Positions 35,373 through 44,470 of a stretch of 64,000 nt of DNA are shown here, piece after piece. The notes under the pieces are model-generated. The model ran no database searches. It was not told the DNA's origin and saw only the letters and a list, made by a program, of their open reading frames with translations. This DNA is from Mangrovibacterium diazotrophicum. Lineage in GTDB: Bacteria; Bacteroidota; Bacteroidia; Bacteroidales; Prolixibacteraceae. The position numbers were made by a program, and so were the translations under genes. The stretch is from assembly GCF_003610535.1 (NCBI RefSeq), contig NZ_RAPN01000001.1, positions 1,165,320 to 1,229,319 of the forward strand. The letters are read 5' to 3'. How positions within the stretch are numbered: position 1 is the stretch's first letter; each line of letters begins with the position of its first letter.

Positions 35373-37856
35373 CTAGTTTGCAGATTGAGCCGTGAAGTGA
35401 TACACGCCACCTGCTTCCGTAGCAAAATCGAACAGTTGTGATGGTGCCAGTTCAACGGTTTTCAACTCCGCCTTTTCGCTAACCAACGGCTTTTTGATAG
35501 CAGCTGTTTTAAAGAGCGGATTACTGTTCGCCGTTCCTTCGTCAACTTTGGTCAGTTCTGCATCGCCGGCAAGCCCGAAAGCCGACCGTAAACGACAGTT
35601 TCCACCAATCGACGAATAAACAGTGAGCTCTTTTACCTGGCCATTTTCCCAACTCAAGTCAACGGTAAATCCACCGCGGGCACGCAAGCCTTTCACTGAA
35701 CCGGAAGGCCATTTCGACGGAAGTGCCGGCAACAGAAAGATGTCTCCATCCTGACTTTGAACAAGCATCTCGGCAATACCTGCTGTGCAACCAAAGTTTC
35801 CGTCGATCTGGAAAGGAGGATGCGCATCGAAAAGGTTCGGATAGGTACCTCCTTTTTCACCTTTTTTCTCCAGAGGCGACGGAGTTAACTGATCTTCAAT
35901 CAGCTTATACGCGCGATCTCCGTTCAGCAGACGGGCCCAAAAGTTCACTTTCCAGCCCATTGACCAACCAGTCGATTTATCGCCACGGTATTCCAAGGTG
36001 TGCTGTGCTGCCTGGAAAAGTTCCGGCGACTCAAACGGCGAAATCTGGTTACTTGGATACAGTCCATACAAGTGTGAGATGTGCCGGTGTTTGTCGTCCA
36101 CACGATCCCAATCTTCCAACCACTCCTGCAACTGCGTGTGTTGCCCGATTTGCATCGGCGCCAGGCGGTCTTTCATCGATTGCACCGAATCAGCAAAAGC
36201 TTTGTCGGTATCCAACACAGAAGATGCTTCTATCAGGTTTGAAAAGACATCGAAAACCAACTCGTTATCCATTGTTGTCCCGGCAAACATAGAAGTTCCG
36301 CCGGGGTGACGATTTTCGGGCGACATGGACGGACTTACCACCAGCCAGCCATGTGTGGGTTCTTCCTGAAGCGCATCAACATAATACAATGCAACTCCTT
36401 TCAGAATAGGGTAAACTTTCTTCAGGAATTCCTTATCGCCGGAGAACAGGTAATGTTGCCACATGTGCTGGGTCAGCCAGGCACCGCCCATCGGCCACAT
36501 TCCGTAGAAAGCGCCATCGATCGGGCCGGTGATCCGCCAAATGTCGGTATTGTGGTGCATCACCCAACCACGGGCCCCGTACATTTCGCGTGCCGATTGC
36601 TGCCCCGTTTCCGACAGGTCCTTCACCATTGAAAACAAAGGCTCGTGCATTTCCGAAAGATTGGTGACCTCGGCGGGCCAGTAGTTCATTTCGGTGTTGA
36701 TGTTCACTGTGTATTTGCTGTCCCACGGGGGTGAGATCAGGTTGTTCCAAATTCCCTGTAAATTGGCAGGCTGTGTTCCCGGGCGCGACGACGAAATCAG
36801 CAGGTAACGCCCAAACTGGAAGTACAGCGACACCAGTTGCGGATCGTTGCCTGTTGCAAAATCGGCAATCCGCTGATCGGTCGGATTTTTTACCGAGTCG
36901 GTTACACCAAGGTTCAACTCAACCCGCTGAAAATATTTTTGATAATCGGCAACGTGTGCACTTTTAACAGCCTCGAAGTCTTTCGTCGTAGCCTCTGCTA
37001 AATAGCCCTTAGCAACTTCCTCGGCATCGCCGCTTATGTCTTTATAATTTTTGAAGTTTGTTCCGATTGAGATAAATATCGTTACGGCATCTGCATCCTC
37101 AACCATGAGCGAAGAATCGTTTTGAACCAAACGGCCGCCTTCTATTTTCGGATAAACGCGCGCATTAAATTCTATTTTACCTTCTTTGTTATCAACCGAC
37201 TCTCCTTTCCCGGTCAACACCAACTCTTCACCATCAATCGCAACCTGATTGACAGAATGCGGGCTCGTTGCTTTCACAGTAAAGGATATCTTACCTTTTT
37301 CACTGGCCGTAAAACGAACAGCAATTACCTGATCAACGGCCGTCGACAGGAATTCCCGCTTGTAACTAACCCCATCTGCGTCATAAGTTACTGAGCTCAC
37401 TGCATTTTGCAAATCCAGTTCCCGGTGGTAATTTGTAACCGCGCCTTGACCTGGGAAATCAAAATACAGATCGCCAACCGTTTGGTAAGGCATCCCATAG
37501 TTGTTGCCTTCCGGCGCATGCCGCGGTACCCGACTCATCGTCAGCGCCTCAGCTTCTTTATATTTTCCCTCGAAAAGCAATTTCCGAACTTGCGGCAATA
37601 TCTCCTTAAATCCTGTTGGTAAATTATTTCCCGGTTCACCGGCCCAAACTGTCTCTTCATTTAGCTGAAGATGTTCCGTTTGAGGATCTCCGAAGACCAT
37701 CGCGCCCAATCGGCCATTCCCGATCGGTAAGGCCTCTTCCCACTGCGATGCGGGTTTATTGTACCAAAGTTTTAAGAGATTTTCTTCCTGTTTCGCAGGC
37801 ATTGTGCACGAAACCAAAACAAGAAAAACGGAAAGCCATAAGATTTGCTTTTTCAT
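35373..37856 (-). CDS. GH95 alpha-L-fucosidase / alpha-L-galactosidase
   Basis: An 827-residue inverting enzyme of family GH95. Signal peptide with lipobox VSC (Cys 17). The N-terminal beta-domain starts [20 protein letters not shown] and contains [11 protein letters not shown]. The (alpha/alpha)6 barrel has the family motifs [30 protein letters not shown] (E514, likely general acid) and FQIDGNFG (D685). GH95 members remove terminal alpha-1,2-L-fucose or, in plant-adapted strains, alpha-L-galactose; the pectin neighbours make xyloglucan or rhamnogalacturonan side chains likely targets. It has its own candidate promoter and follows a terminator, so it is not part of the mannan operon. Confidence 0.92.
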   Translation of the reverse strand: MKKQILWLSVFLVLVSCTMPAKQEENLLKLWYNKPASQWEEALPIGNGRLGAMVFGDPQTEHLQLNEETVWAGEPGNNLPTGFKEILPQVRKLLFEGKYKEAEALTMSRVPRHAPEGNNYGMPYQTVGDLYFDFPGQGAVTNYHRELDLQNAVSSVTYDADGVSYKREFLSTAVDQVIAVRFTASEKGKISFTVKATSPHSVNQVAIDGEELVLTGKGESVDNKEGKIEFNARVYPKIEGGRLVQNDSSLMVEDADAVTIFISIGTNFKNYKDISGDAEEVAKGYLAEATTKDFEAVKSAHVADYQKYFQRVELNLGVTDSVKNPTDQRIADFATGNDPQLVSLYFQFGRYLLISSSRPGTQPANLQGIWNNLISPPWDSKYTVNINTEMNYWPAEVTNLSEMHEPLFSMVKDLSETGQQSAREMYGARGWVMHHNTDIWRITGPIDGAFYGMWPMGGAWLTQHMWQHYLFSGDKEFLKKVYPILKGVALYYVDALQEEPTHGWLVVSPSMSPENRHPGGTSMFAGTTMDNELVFDVFSNLIEASSVLDTDKAFADSVQSMKDRLAPMQIGQHTQLQEWLEDWDRVDDKHRHISHLYGLYPSNQISPFESPELFQAAQHTLEYRGDKSTGWSMGWKVNFWARLLNGDRAYKLIEDQLTPSPLEKKGEKGGTYPNLFDAHPPFQIDGNFGCTAGIAEMLVQSQDGDIFLLPALPSKWPSGSVKGLRARGGFTVDLSWENGQVKELTVYSSIGGNCRLRSAFGLAGDAELTKVDEGTANSNPLFKTAAIKKPLVSEKAELKTVELAPSQLFDFATEAGGVYHFTAQSAN

Positions 37857-37881
37857 CGGTTCGATAATTATTGTTTGAACG

Positions 37882-37912
37882 CAAAGTTAGAGTCAAACGC
37901 ATTGCAAAGATA
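37882..37912 (-). promoter_or_regulatory. Two candidate -7 elements upstream of GH95
   Basis: TATCTTTG (37912-37905) and TAACTTTG (37889-37882) on the minus strand, both full TAnnTTTG matches. A CTTG box lies 17 nt before the first. Either could start the GH95 transcript. Confidence 0.4.
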
Positions 37913-37998
37913 CGGCCGTTTTGCCCAAACAAGGGGGAGATATCACCTGAAGAATGCGGAGAAAATGCCAAACAGCTTTGTCTGACCTGCCTATAACG

Positions 37999-38021
37999 AA
38001 AAAAGGGGGAACAATTCCCCC
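37999..38021 (-). terminator. Terminator of the mannan operon
   Basis: Perfect stem GGGGGAA/TTCCCCC (38005-38011 with 38015-38021) followed by T6 on the minus strand, 33 nt after the GH27 stop. Confidence 0.85.
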
Positions 38022-38053
38022 TCTTCTCAATTTACAAATTTAACTAAAAAAAC

Positions 38054-39259
38054 TTACTTCTTTAGTCTCAACATCAATACGTCGTGTACATCAATTTTTG
38101 CTCTAAGTGGTACCGAAGTATTTCCTAAATCTTTATGATTATATAAGTCGCGGAGTTGATAAGTTGTGCGGTCCAGATGGGCAAACTTCTGATTCAGATC
38201 GTCGCCCATGTCGTGCTTCTGCCAATTGAAATTCAGTTCGACAGGCTCATCATTCATATTAACAAACACAATCGCCCATTCATCGTTGGCCAAAGGTTTA
38301 ATCCAAATTTCAATATTGTTCTCATTTAAGAATCGAAAACCCTGAATCCCCAATGCATCCTGGCTAACAGCAACCACTTCTTTGTTGGTCAATGTTATGC
38401 GGGTTTCTTCGCTCATCGTGCGAATGTCGTTACCCATAATCAGCGGCGACGCCAGCATGCTCCACATGGCCAAATGGCTTCGGTTTTCGGCATCGGTAAA
38501 TTCGTTACCCAGTTCCATCATGTCCAGGTCATTCCAATGACCTGGTCCAGCATATTTGCGGATATCTTTTCGCATGTTAATCACTTTCCAAAGTCCCCAC
38601 GACGACCAGGAACCGTGACCGTACTCGCAGTCCCAGCAGTTTACAATATCACCGGAAACACGCCACAGATGACCCATCTCAGTTCCCCATTCCCAGGGTT
38701 TGTTGTCGCCCCACTCACAAATGCTGAATACAATCGGTCGTCCGGTTGCATACAACGCATCGCGCATAGTTTGGTAGGCACCTTTCGCATTCAGGTTTTC
38801 GGTGTTGCACCAGTCGTATTTCAGGAAATCAACGCCCCAGTCGGCGTAACTCTGTGCGTCCATGTATTCGTGCCCGCGACTTCCGGGATAGCCACCGCAG
38901 GTTTTGCTTCCGGCACAGTTATAAATACCGAATTTCAAGCCTTTCGAGTGGATGTACTCGCCCAAGGCTTCCATACCGCTGGGGAATTTTTTCGGATCGC
39001 CGTAAAGCCGCCCCTGTGCGTCGCGTTCCATCGCCATCCAGCCGTCGTCCAAAACCAAATAAACGTAGCCGGCATCGCGCAGACCGCTTTCAACCATCGC
39101 ATCGGCAATTCCTTTAATCAAATCCTCATCGATATTCGTCGCGAACGTGTTCCAGCTGTTCCACCCCATTGGCGGCGTCAACGCAAGCCCTTCGATTTTC
39201 TGGCTAAATCCGTTCAGGCAGCCGACAATCAGCAAAGTAAAAATCAAATATTTTTTCAT
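38054..39259 (-). CDS. GH27 alpha-galactosidase, exported
   Basis: A 401-residue GH27 retaining alpha-galactosidase with signal peptide (cleavage near GFSQ). The barrel starts LTPPMGWNSWNTF. Nucleophile D149 in FLKYDWC, acid/base D204 in WRVSGDI, sugar-binding CEWGDNKPWEWG in the normal place. In the mannan locus it would take off the alpha-1,6-galactose branches of galactomannan so that the mannanase and the phosphorylase can proceed. It is 143 bp behind the GPH symporter gene, with a long inverted repeat in that gap, and is followed by a strong terminator. Confidence 0.93.
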   Translation of the reverse strand: MKKYLIFTLLIVGCLNGFSQKIEGLALTPPMGWNSWNTFATNIDEDLIKGIADAMVESGLRDAGYVYLVLDDGWMAMERDAQGRLYGDPKKFPSGMEALGEYIHSKGLKFGIYNCAGSKTCGGYPGSRGHEYMDAQSYADWGVDFLKYDWCNTENLNAKGAYQTMRDALYATGRPIVFSICEWGDNKPWEWGTEMGHLWRVSGDIVNCWDCEYGHGSWSSWGLWKVINMRKDIRKYAGPGHWNDLDMMELGNEFTDAENRSHLAMWSMLASPLIMGNDIRTMSEETRITLTNKEVVAVSQDALGIQGFRFLNENNIEIWIKPLANDEWAIVFVNMNDEPVELNFNWQKHDMGDDLNQKFAHLDRTTYQLRDLYNHKDLGNTSVPLRAKIDVHDVLMLRLKK

Positions 39260-39330
39260 CCGTTTAAAATTTTATTTTATTGATAAATAATAATTCAAAA
39301 TTTGAGAACGGATGTAACCGCTCCGCTCTC

Positions 39331-39387
39331 ACATGAACTTATTTTAATCATGTTTATTTGTATAATTTTGATTAAAAAAGTTCATGT
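39331..39387. repeat. Long inverted repeat between GPH symporter and GH27
   Basis: Arms 39331-39350 and 39369-39387 pair over about 19 bp with one unpaired base, starting ACATGAACTT and ending AAGTTCATGT, loop of 18 nt. No T-run follows on the minus strand. It could be an operator or an RNA structure that separates GH27 expression from the rest of the operon. Confidence 0.6.
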
Positions 39388-39402
39388 TCGTTTCACTGTT
39401 TC

Positions 39403-40887
39403 TTAGTTGATGTTCACAGAAGCGTCTGCATGTAAATCACTTCTCATTCTATTTTTAACGGACATGCCCGTCTCATTAAGATCTTGTTTTTGTATCGTCT
39501 CTTTCCCCTGATGCTGACGTTTTTCCTCCAACTCTGCTGTCACCTGCAGCATGAATTTGTCGCTTAGTTGGTAACCTAAAATGAATACTGCCGAGATGGC
39601 CGCACCCAACGCCGGGTAGATACTCAGCGTCATTTTAATGCCCGTCAGCCCCAGTTGCGTTTGATCTAAATTAGCTTGAAATCCGTAAGCAGCCAAAATC
39701 CAAAGCGTGATTGCTCCGCCTAAAGCACCTCCCATTTTTTGCGACATGGAAGATGAAGAAAAGATCAAGCCGGTCGCTCGCCTGCCGGTCTTCCATTCCG
39801 AGAAATCGGCAATATCGGCATACATAGCCCAAATGAGCGGCATAATAATGCCTGCGGAAATTCCAACTAACACATTCAATCCGAAAATTAGTGCGATCTG
39901 TCCGGGTTGAAGCCAAAACATCATCAGGCTAATTCCGGCTGAAACCAGCATGGCCACTCCAAAAGTGCGTTTTTTACCAAAGAGTGCGGAAACCGGTTTG
40001 GCTAAAATCACACCTAGCATATTGCTGGCGAGCCACATCGTCATGTAAACCGAAGCCAGCTTTTCCCAGCCAACCAACCCAAAGTAAGGCAGCTCCTGAT
40101 CCTTCACAAAATATTTGAAATAATACATCATCGATCCATCTCGCAGCGACAGGAAAATCAACGCAAAAACGCCTGCTCCCAGTACGATAAACCAGGGGCG
40201 GTTTTTCGAGAGATCTTTAAAATCTTCGCGTACCGACGACTTCTCTTGCCGGACTGGTTTCACACGTTCATTGGTCCAGGCAAAGGTGAGCCAGAAGAAA
40301 AGAACGGCCAAAATCGCGTAAATGATGACGGTGTATTGATAGCCTTGTGCTTCAGTGGCTCCGCCGTTTTTGAAAAAGTCGATCAGGTGAGCCGCAGTGG
40401 CTGTTACGAAAATCCCTCCGGAGAACGCGCCAATAAACCGGAACGAAGCCAACGTGGTTCGCTCGGCCGGCACCGGGCTCATCACGCCCATCAACGAGGA
40501 ATACGGAACGTTGACCGCTGTGTAAACCATCATCATCAAGGTGTAAGTCACGTAAGCATATATCAGTTTCCCGGTCGGCCCAAAGTCAAACTTGGTAAAA
40601 GTAAGTACGCCAACCAGGGCAAACGGAATGGCCACCCATAACAAATAGGGGCGGAACTTCCCTCGCCGCGTGTGGGTTCGGTCGCATATAACGCCCATCA
40701 TCGGATCGTTAATGCTGTCCCAAACGCGGGTAAGCAACAGCATAGTTCCAACTGCCGCCGGGGTCAGTTCGATAACATCTGTGTAAAAGATCGTCAGGAA
40801 CATGGTGAACAGCTTCCAAAACATCGACGATGCAAAATCGCCGAAGCTGTACCCGACTTTCTCTTTTAGTTTTATTGGTTGTGTCAT
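39403..40887 (-). CDS. GPH family sugar:cation symporter (MFS)
   Basis: A 494-residue inner-membrane transporter of the glycoside-pentoside-hexuronide:cation symporter family, 12 membrane helices. Family signs: KLKEKVGYSFGDFASSMFWK at the N-terminus, TRVWDSINDPMMGVICDRT (cation-site aspartates), and a hydrophilic C-terminal tail of about 60 residues. In mannan loci of Bacteroidota this type of transporter takes beta-mannobiose from the periplasm into the cytoplasm. It is 6 bp behind the epimerase gene, so it is translated from the same mRNA as the two cytoplasmic mannobiose enzymes. Confidence 0.92.
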   Translation of the reverse strand: MTQPIKLKEKVGYSFGDFASSMFWKLFTMFLTIFYTDVIELTPAAVGTMLLLTRVWDSINDPMMGVICDRTHTRRGKFRPYLLWVAIPFALVGVLTFTKFDFGPTGKLIYAYVTYTLMMMVYTAVNVPYSSLMGVMSPVPAERTTLASFRFIGAFSGGIFVTATAAHLIDFFKNGGATEAQGYQYTVIIYAILAVLFFWLTFAWTNERVKPVRQEKSSVREDFKDLSKNRPWFIVLGAGVFALIFLSLRDGSMMYYFKYFVKDQELPYFGLVGWEKLASVYMTMWLASNMLGVILAKPVSALFGKKRTFGVAMLVSAGISLMMFWLQPGQIALIFGLNVLVGISAGIIMPLIWAMYADIADFSEWKTGRRATGLIFSSSSMSQKMGGALGGAITLWILAAYGFQANLDQTQLGLTGIKMTLSIYPALGAAISAVFILGYQLSDKFMLQVTAELEEKRQHQGKETIQKQDLNETGMSVKNRMRSDLHADASVNIN

Positions 40888-40893
40888 TTTTGT

Positions 40894-42102
40894 CTACTGT
40901 TTTGCCAATCGGTGAATGATCTCGATCAGCGCCCGGGTATTGTGATAAGGACATTTCCAGAACCCCGCTTTGTCTTCTTTGTCGTTCGGTTTGCCATCGT
41001 CCCGGATACTCCAAAACCATTCGCCGTGTTCGCGGTCAAGCAAATTTTGCTGAATGAAATCCCAAGTCTTCCCAGCCAATTGCAGATAGCTTTCATCGCC
41101 ACTGATCTGCCAGGCATCCGTCAATCCAACCATCGCCTCGGCCTGTGGCCACCAGTGACGATCCTTGTCCAAATGGTCCCCTTCCTTCTCGTAGTAGATG
41201 GAGCCATCGGCTGTCATCGCTTCCCGAACCGTCGCATCAACCATTTTCAATGCAATACCTTGAATGGGCTGAATCAGCTGATTATCGTCGATCTCCATCG
41301 CCGCTTCATTCATGAGCCAGGCTCCTTCAATATCGTGGCCGTATGAAACCATTGTTGACTGCACCGTCCAATCATCATCAAAAAACAGGTTGAAGTGACC
41401 AGTTTCCCGATCAATAATTTTATCGGAAAAAATAGAAAGTAAGTCAGAAATATTTTGCTTCAACTTTTCGTCTGGACTAACACGATACAGGTTCGTGTAG
41501 GGCTCCAAAATATGCAGATGCGTATTCATCGACTTCGGCGAGTTATCATCCTTCAGACTGAGCCGCATGTCTTCCATCCGGTTCCACGAAGCATCCAATG
41601 CTTCCAGGTAGCCTCCGTTCGTTTTGTCCTTGAACTTCGATTCCAGAATCTCATAGAGCTTTTTCGCAAAAACCAGACTTTCTTTATTGCCGGTCGCGCG
41701 GAAATATTCTGAAAAAGCATAAATACCAAAGCCTTGCGCATAGGCTTGTTTACGGGTATTAAGCGGATGCCCCTCGAAATCGACAGACCATATCAATCCA
41801 CCGTTTTCTACGTCCCAGAAATAATTCAACAAATAATCGAAAGCCCTTGCTGCCAGCGAGCGGTACTGTTCGTTTCCCAAATGTTTGTATGCTGCTGAAA
41901 AAGTCCACAAAATACGGGCATTCAAAACAACTCCCTTGAGTGCTCTTGGATTGGTTTTTCCCCAATGGTCAACCTGCCCGACAAAGCCGCCAAACCCATC
42001 ATCCACAGCTGTTGTACTCCAGAAATTCAGGATACGGACCAACTCCGATTCCATTTCCGGAACCTGTTTCTTCAGCAATTCTAAAGCATTCAATTCATTC
42101 AT
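40894..42102 (-). CDS. Cellobiose 2-epimerase-like (AGE superfamily) enzyme
   Basis: A 402-residue cytoplasmic (alpha/alpha)6-barrel enzyme of the N-acylglucosamine 2-epimerase superfamily, without signal peptide. It has the features of cellobiose/mannobiose 2-epimerases: VDDGFGGFVGQVD near the N-terminus, LNARILWTFSAAYKHLG, MNTHLHILEPYTNLY with conserved His, SYGHDIEGAWLMNEA and HWWPQAEAMVG. In this setting it would convert beta-1,4-mannobiose to mannosyl-glucose for the GH130 phosphorylase encoded 11 bp upstream. The pair is the well-known cytoplasmic route for mannan degradation in Bacteroides fragilis and Ruminococcus. The alternative N-acylglucosamine epimerase is less likely by context. 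Confidence 0.9.
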   Translation of the reverse strand: MNELNALELLKKQVPEMESELVRILNFWSTTAVDDGFGGFVGQVDHWGKTNPRALKGVVLNARILWTFSAAYKHLGNEQYRSLAARAFDYLLNYFWDVENGGLIWSVDFEGHPLNTRKQAYAQGFGIYAFSEYFRATGNKESLVFAKKLYEILESKFKDKTNGGYLEALDASWNRMEDMRLSLKDDNSPKSMNTHLHILEPYTNLYRVSPDEKLKQNISDLLSIFSDKIIDRETGHFNLFFDDDWTVQSTMVSYGHDIEGAWLMNEAAMEIDDNQLIQPIQGIALKMVDATVREAMTADGSIYYEKEGDHLDKDRHWWPQAEAMVGLTDAWQISGDESYLQLAGKTWDFIQQNLLDREHGEWFWSIRDDGKPNDKEDKAGFWKCPYHNTRALIEIIHRLAKQ

Positions 42103-42113
42103 AAAAAAAGCAA

Positions 42114-43307
42114 TTAAAGCAGGTTCATAAAGTCTTTGTTCTGGTCAATCAGCTTTTTGATGTTTTGAACAGAAAGATGCGAATGCAACTGATCCTGCGG
42201 TGAATTCAGACAATAGTCGACAAGCTTATCAACCGTCGTTGTTGCCACGTGCATGCGTGTATCCGACGATGCGTAGTAGATAAACACGGAACCATCCTCG
42301 TCTTTGATCCAACCATTTGCAAACAAAACGTTCGATACATCGCCAACTCGCTCACCCTTGAGCGGCGCAATGAAATGGCCGTTTGGCTTGTGCGTTACAA
42401 TCCAGGGCTTTTCCAGATCAGTCATGAACACATAAAGTGTGTAACGAAGGCCTGCCGCTGTGTTGCGAACACCATGAGCCAGCTGCAGCCAACCGTGCTC
42501 CGTCCGAATCGGTGCAGGCCCAAGGCCGTTTTTCACTTCGTAAATGGTATGATACGTTTTTGCATCCACGATCACTTCTTCTTTCACCTCCGGCTTTTCA
42601 ATGTCATCTGCCAAACCGAAACCAATGCCACCACCTTTACCGGTATCTATAAATCCGTCCTGAGGACGTGTGTAGAAGGCGTATTTTCCGTCAACCAGGT
42701 GCGGAAAAAGCACCACATTGCGTTGCTGGCCACTGGTCGAAATCAAATCCGGCAAACGCTCCCACTCCACCAGGTCTTTGGTTCGGGCAATCCCGGCCGC
42801 TGCAACGGCACTGGATGTATCTCCGTCCGGAGCATCAGGGTCTTTGCGCTCGGTACAAAAGACACCGTAAATCCAGCCGTCATCATGTTGCGTCAAACGC
42901 ATATCGTAGACATTAGTATCCGGATTTTCAGTTTGAGGCAGCGTAATTGGCCGGTCCCAAAACTTGAAGTTATCGATCCCGTTTGGACTCTCAGCCACTG
43001 CAAAAAACGACTTCCGATCGTTTCCTTCAGTACGCACCACCAGGATATATTTTCCATTGAACTTCATGGCACCGGCATTGAATGCCGCGTTAAAACCAAT
43101 ACGCTCCATAAAAAACGGGTTCGTCTCCTTGTTCAGGTCGTATCGCCAATGCAACGGAATGTGTTCCCGTGTCAGGATCGGATATTCGTAACGGTTATAA
43201 ATACCGTTGTCGCTGAAAAGCTCGGTATTTTTTCGGGTAATTAAATTGTGCTGTTTTTGCTTTACCAGCTCCAATCTCTCCTCAAACAAATTAACAGGTA
43301 TATTCAT
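42114..43307 (-). CDS. GH130 mannosylglucose phosphorylase
   Basis: A 397-residue cytoplasmic five-bladed beta-propeller phosphorylase of GH130, most like subfamily 1 (4-O-beta-D-mannosyl-D-glucose phosphorylase): length, N-terminal helix ([20 protein letters not shown]) and motifs [20 protein letters not shown] and [17 protein letters not shown] agree. D135 in YDMR stands where the general acid is expected. It converts mannosylglucose and phosphate to mannose-1-phosphate and glucose. Spacing to the GH26 gene (10 bp) and the epimerase gene (11 bp) shows one tight operon. Subfamily assignment is from pattern recognition and neighbours. Confidence 0.92.
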   Translation of the reverse strand: MNIPVNLFEERLELVKQKQHNLITRKNTELFSDNGIYNRYEYPILTREHIPLHWRYDLNKETNPFFMERIGFNAAFNAGAMKFNGKYILVVRTEGNDRKSFFAVAESPNGIDNFKFWDRPITLPQTENPDTNVYDMRLTQHDDGWIYGVFCTERKDPDAPDGDTSSAVAAAGIARTKDLVEWERLPDLISTSGQQRNVVLFPHLVDGKYAFYTRPQDGFIDTGKGGGIGFGLADDIEKPEVKEEVIVDAKTYHTIYEVKNGLGPAPIRTEHGWLQLAHGVRNTAAGLRYTLYVFMTDLEKPWIVTHKPNGHFIAPLKGERVGDVSNVLFANGWIKDEDGSVFIYYASSDTRMHVATTTVDKLVDYCLNSPQDQLHSHLSVQNIKKLIDQNKDFMNLL

Positions 43308-43317
43308 GGTTTTTGAT

Positions 43318-44442
43318 TTATTTTTTCAGTTGATTGAATTCGTCGAGCAGCAGAATATTCGGCTGATCGAGTAAGTTCTTGACATCGTCTGCCGCCGGAT
43401 GTCCCGGGTATGGAAAGAAGAAATGTTTCTTCGAGTCGTTGCGCCAAACCATCACATAGCTCAATTCCTTTTGCACCGTTGAATCTTTCAAAACTGCTCC
43501 GAGCGTTTGAGAATACCAGCTTGAGTCCGAAACCAGTTCCAATCCGGTCTCAGTCAAAGCGGCTAGCTTGTTCTTTCCTTTCGCCAGGTCAATGACGATA
43601 TGTATTTTTCGGATGGCTTCTTTTTCACCACCCACTCGTCCAAGGTCGTAATAGTTATCCATCCCCAGAATATCGACAATGTCGTCTCCGGGATACCATT
43701 GCAGGTACTCTTCCGGGGTATCAAAATTCCGGTCGGGCGAATAAGCAACGACCATTTGGCTTAAGCCTTTTTTCCGCAGGTATTCAATGGTGTACCGAAA
43801 CAATGCTTTCAACTCCGCAGGTGAGCAAGCTTTTGATCCCCACCAAAACCAACCGCCATCCATTTCGTGCCAAGGGCGAAAGATGAACGGAACCGGCTGA
43901 CCTGCCTTGTCTTTCAAATCCAGGAAGAACGCAGCTATCCGATCCAATTGCTGATCAAATTGAGCGTGGTAAGTGCCACCGGGTAAAATGTGTTTGACAA
44001 CGACTGAGTCTCCATGCCAGGCATTGATCGAGTCGATTGGAGAATGCGGGTGCCAGCTGAACGTATTAATCGCGCCGTGTTCGAAGCCCCAAACAGCCAA
44101 TTCCTTCATTTTAGAGAATGGAACACTGTCCAGATTGACTTCGTGCCCCAACTCCAAACCACCCAACTCCCAGCCGAACAGTGCAGGATAATCTCCGGCC
44201 ACGCGCTTAACATCTGATTCGCCATCAATGTATTCCCAGCCCACACCGTAAGCCAGATCGTCTTGATGTCCGAATAAAATCCCCTTTCCTTTTTTTGCCT
44301 GCAATTGCAGCACGATCGAATTTTCGGGTGCTGTTTTACTGACTGCCGAGCTGGTTGGTCCACAAGCAACCCAAGAACACGCGCCAACCAAAAGTGCCAG
44401 TGTGCCAAACACCATCCGTCTATTTTTTTTGTTCTCTCGCAT
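43318..44442 (-). CDS. GH26 beta-mannanase, lipoprotein
   Basis: A 374-residue GH26 endo- or mannobiose-producing beta-mannanase. Positively charged N-terminus, hydrophobic stretch, lipobox-like cysteines at 22 (VGAC) and 27. Family start [17 protein letters not shown]. Acid/base E193 in [15 protein letters not shown]; nucleophile E298 in LTETG. It cleaves beta-1,4-mannan to mannobiose or short oligosaccharides that then feed the GPH symporter, epimerase and phosphorylase encoded after it. It lies 28 bp behind the acetyl esterase gene, so backbone deacetylation and cleavage are produced together. Whether it is on the surface or periplasmic cannot be told. Confidence 0.93.
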   Translation of the reverse strand: MRENKKNRRMVFGTLALLVGACSWVACGPTSSAVSKTAPENSIVLQLQAKKGKGILFGHQDDLAYGVGWEYIDGESDVKRVAGDYPALFGWELGGLELGHEVNLDSVPFSKMKELAVWGFEHGAINTFSWHPHSPIDSINAWHGDSVVVKHILPGGTYHAQFDQQLDRIAAFFLDLKDKAGQPVPFIFRPWHEMDGGWFWWGSKACSPAELKALFRYTIEYLRKKGLSQMVVAYSPDRNFDTPEEYLQWYPGDDIVDILGMDNYYDLGRVGGEKEAIRKIHIVIDLAKGKNKLAALTETGLELVSDSSWYSQTLGAVLKDSTVQKELSYVMVWRNDSKKHFFFPYPGHPAADDVKNLLDQPNILLLDEFNQLKK

Positions 44443-44470
44443 CCTCTTGTTTCTAACTAAAGTTTGGTAA

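Noticed and set aside
38474-39283. 269-codon open frame antisense to GH27
   Set aside because: The opposite strand is a clear GH27 with intact catalytic motifs; the antisense product has low-complexity hydrophobic composition from codon mirroring and no promoter.
42249-43244. 331-codon open frame antisense to GH130
   Set aside because: A mirror of the GH130 codon pattern. Length is striking, but no domain, no start signal and no neighbour support it.
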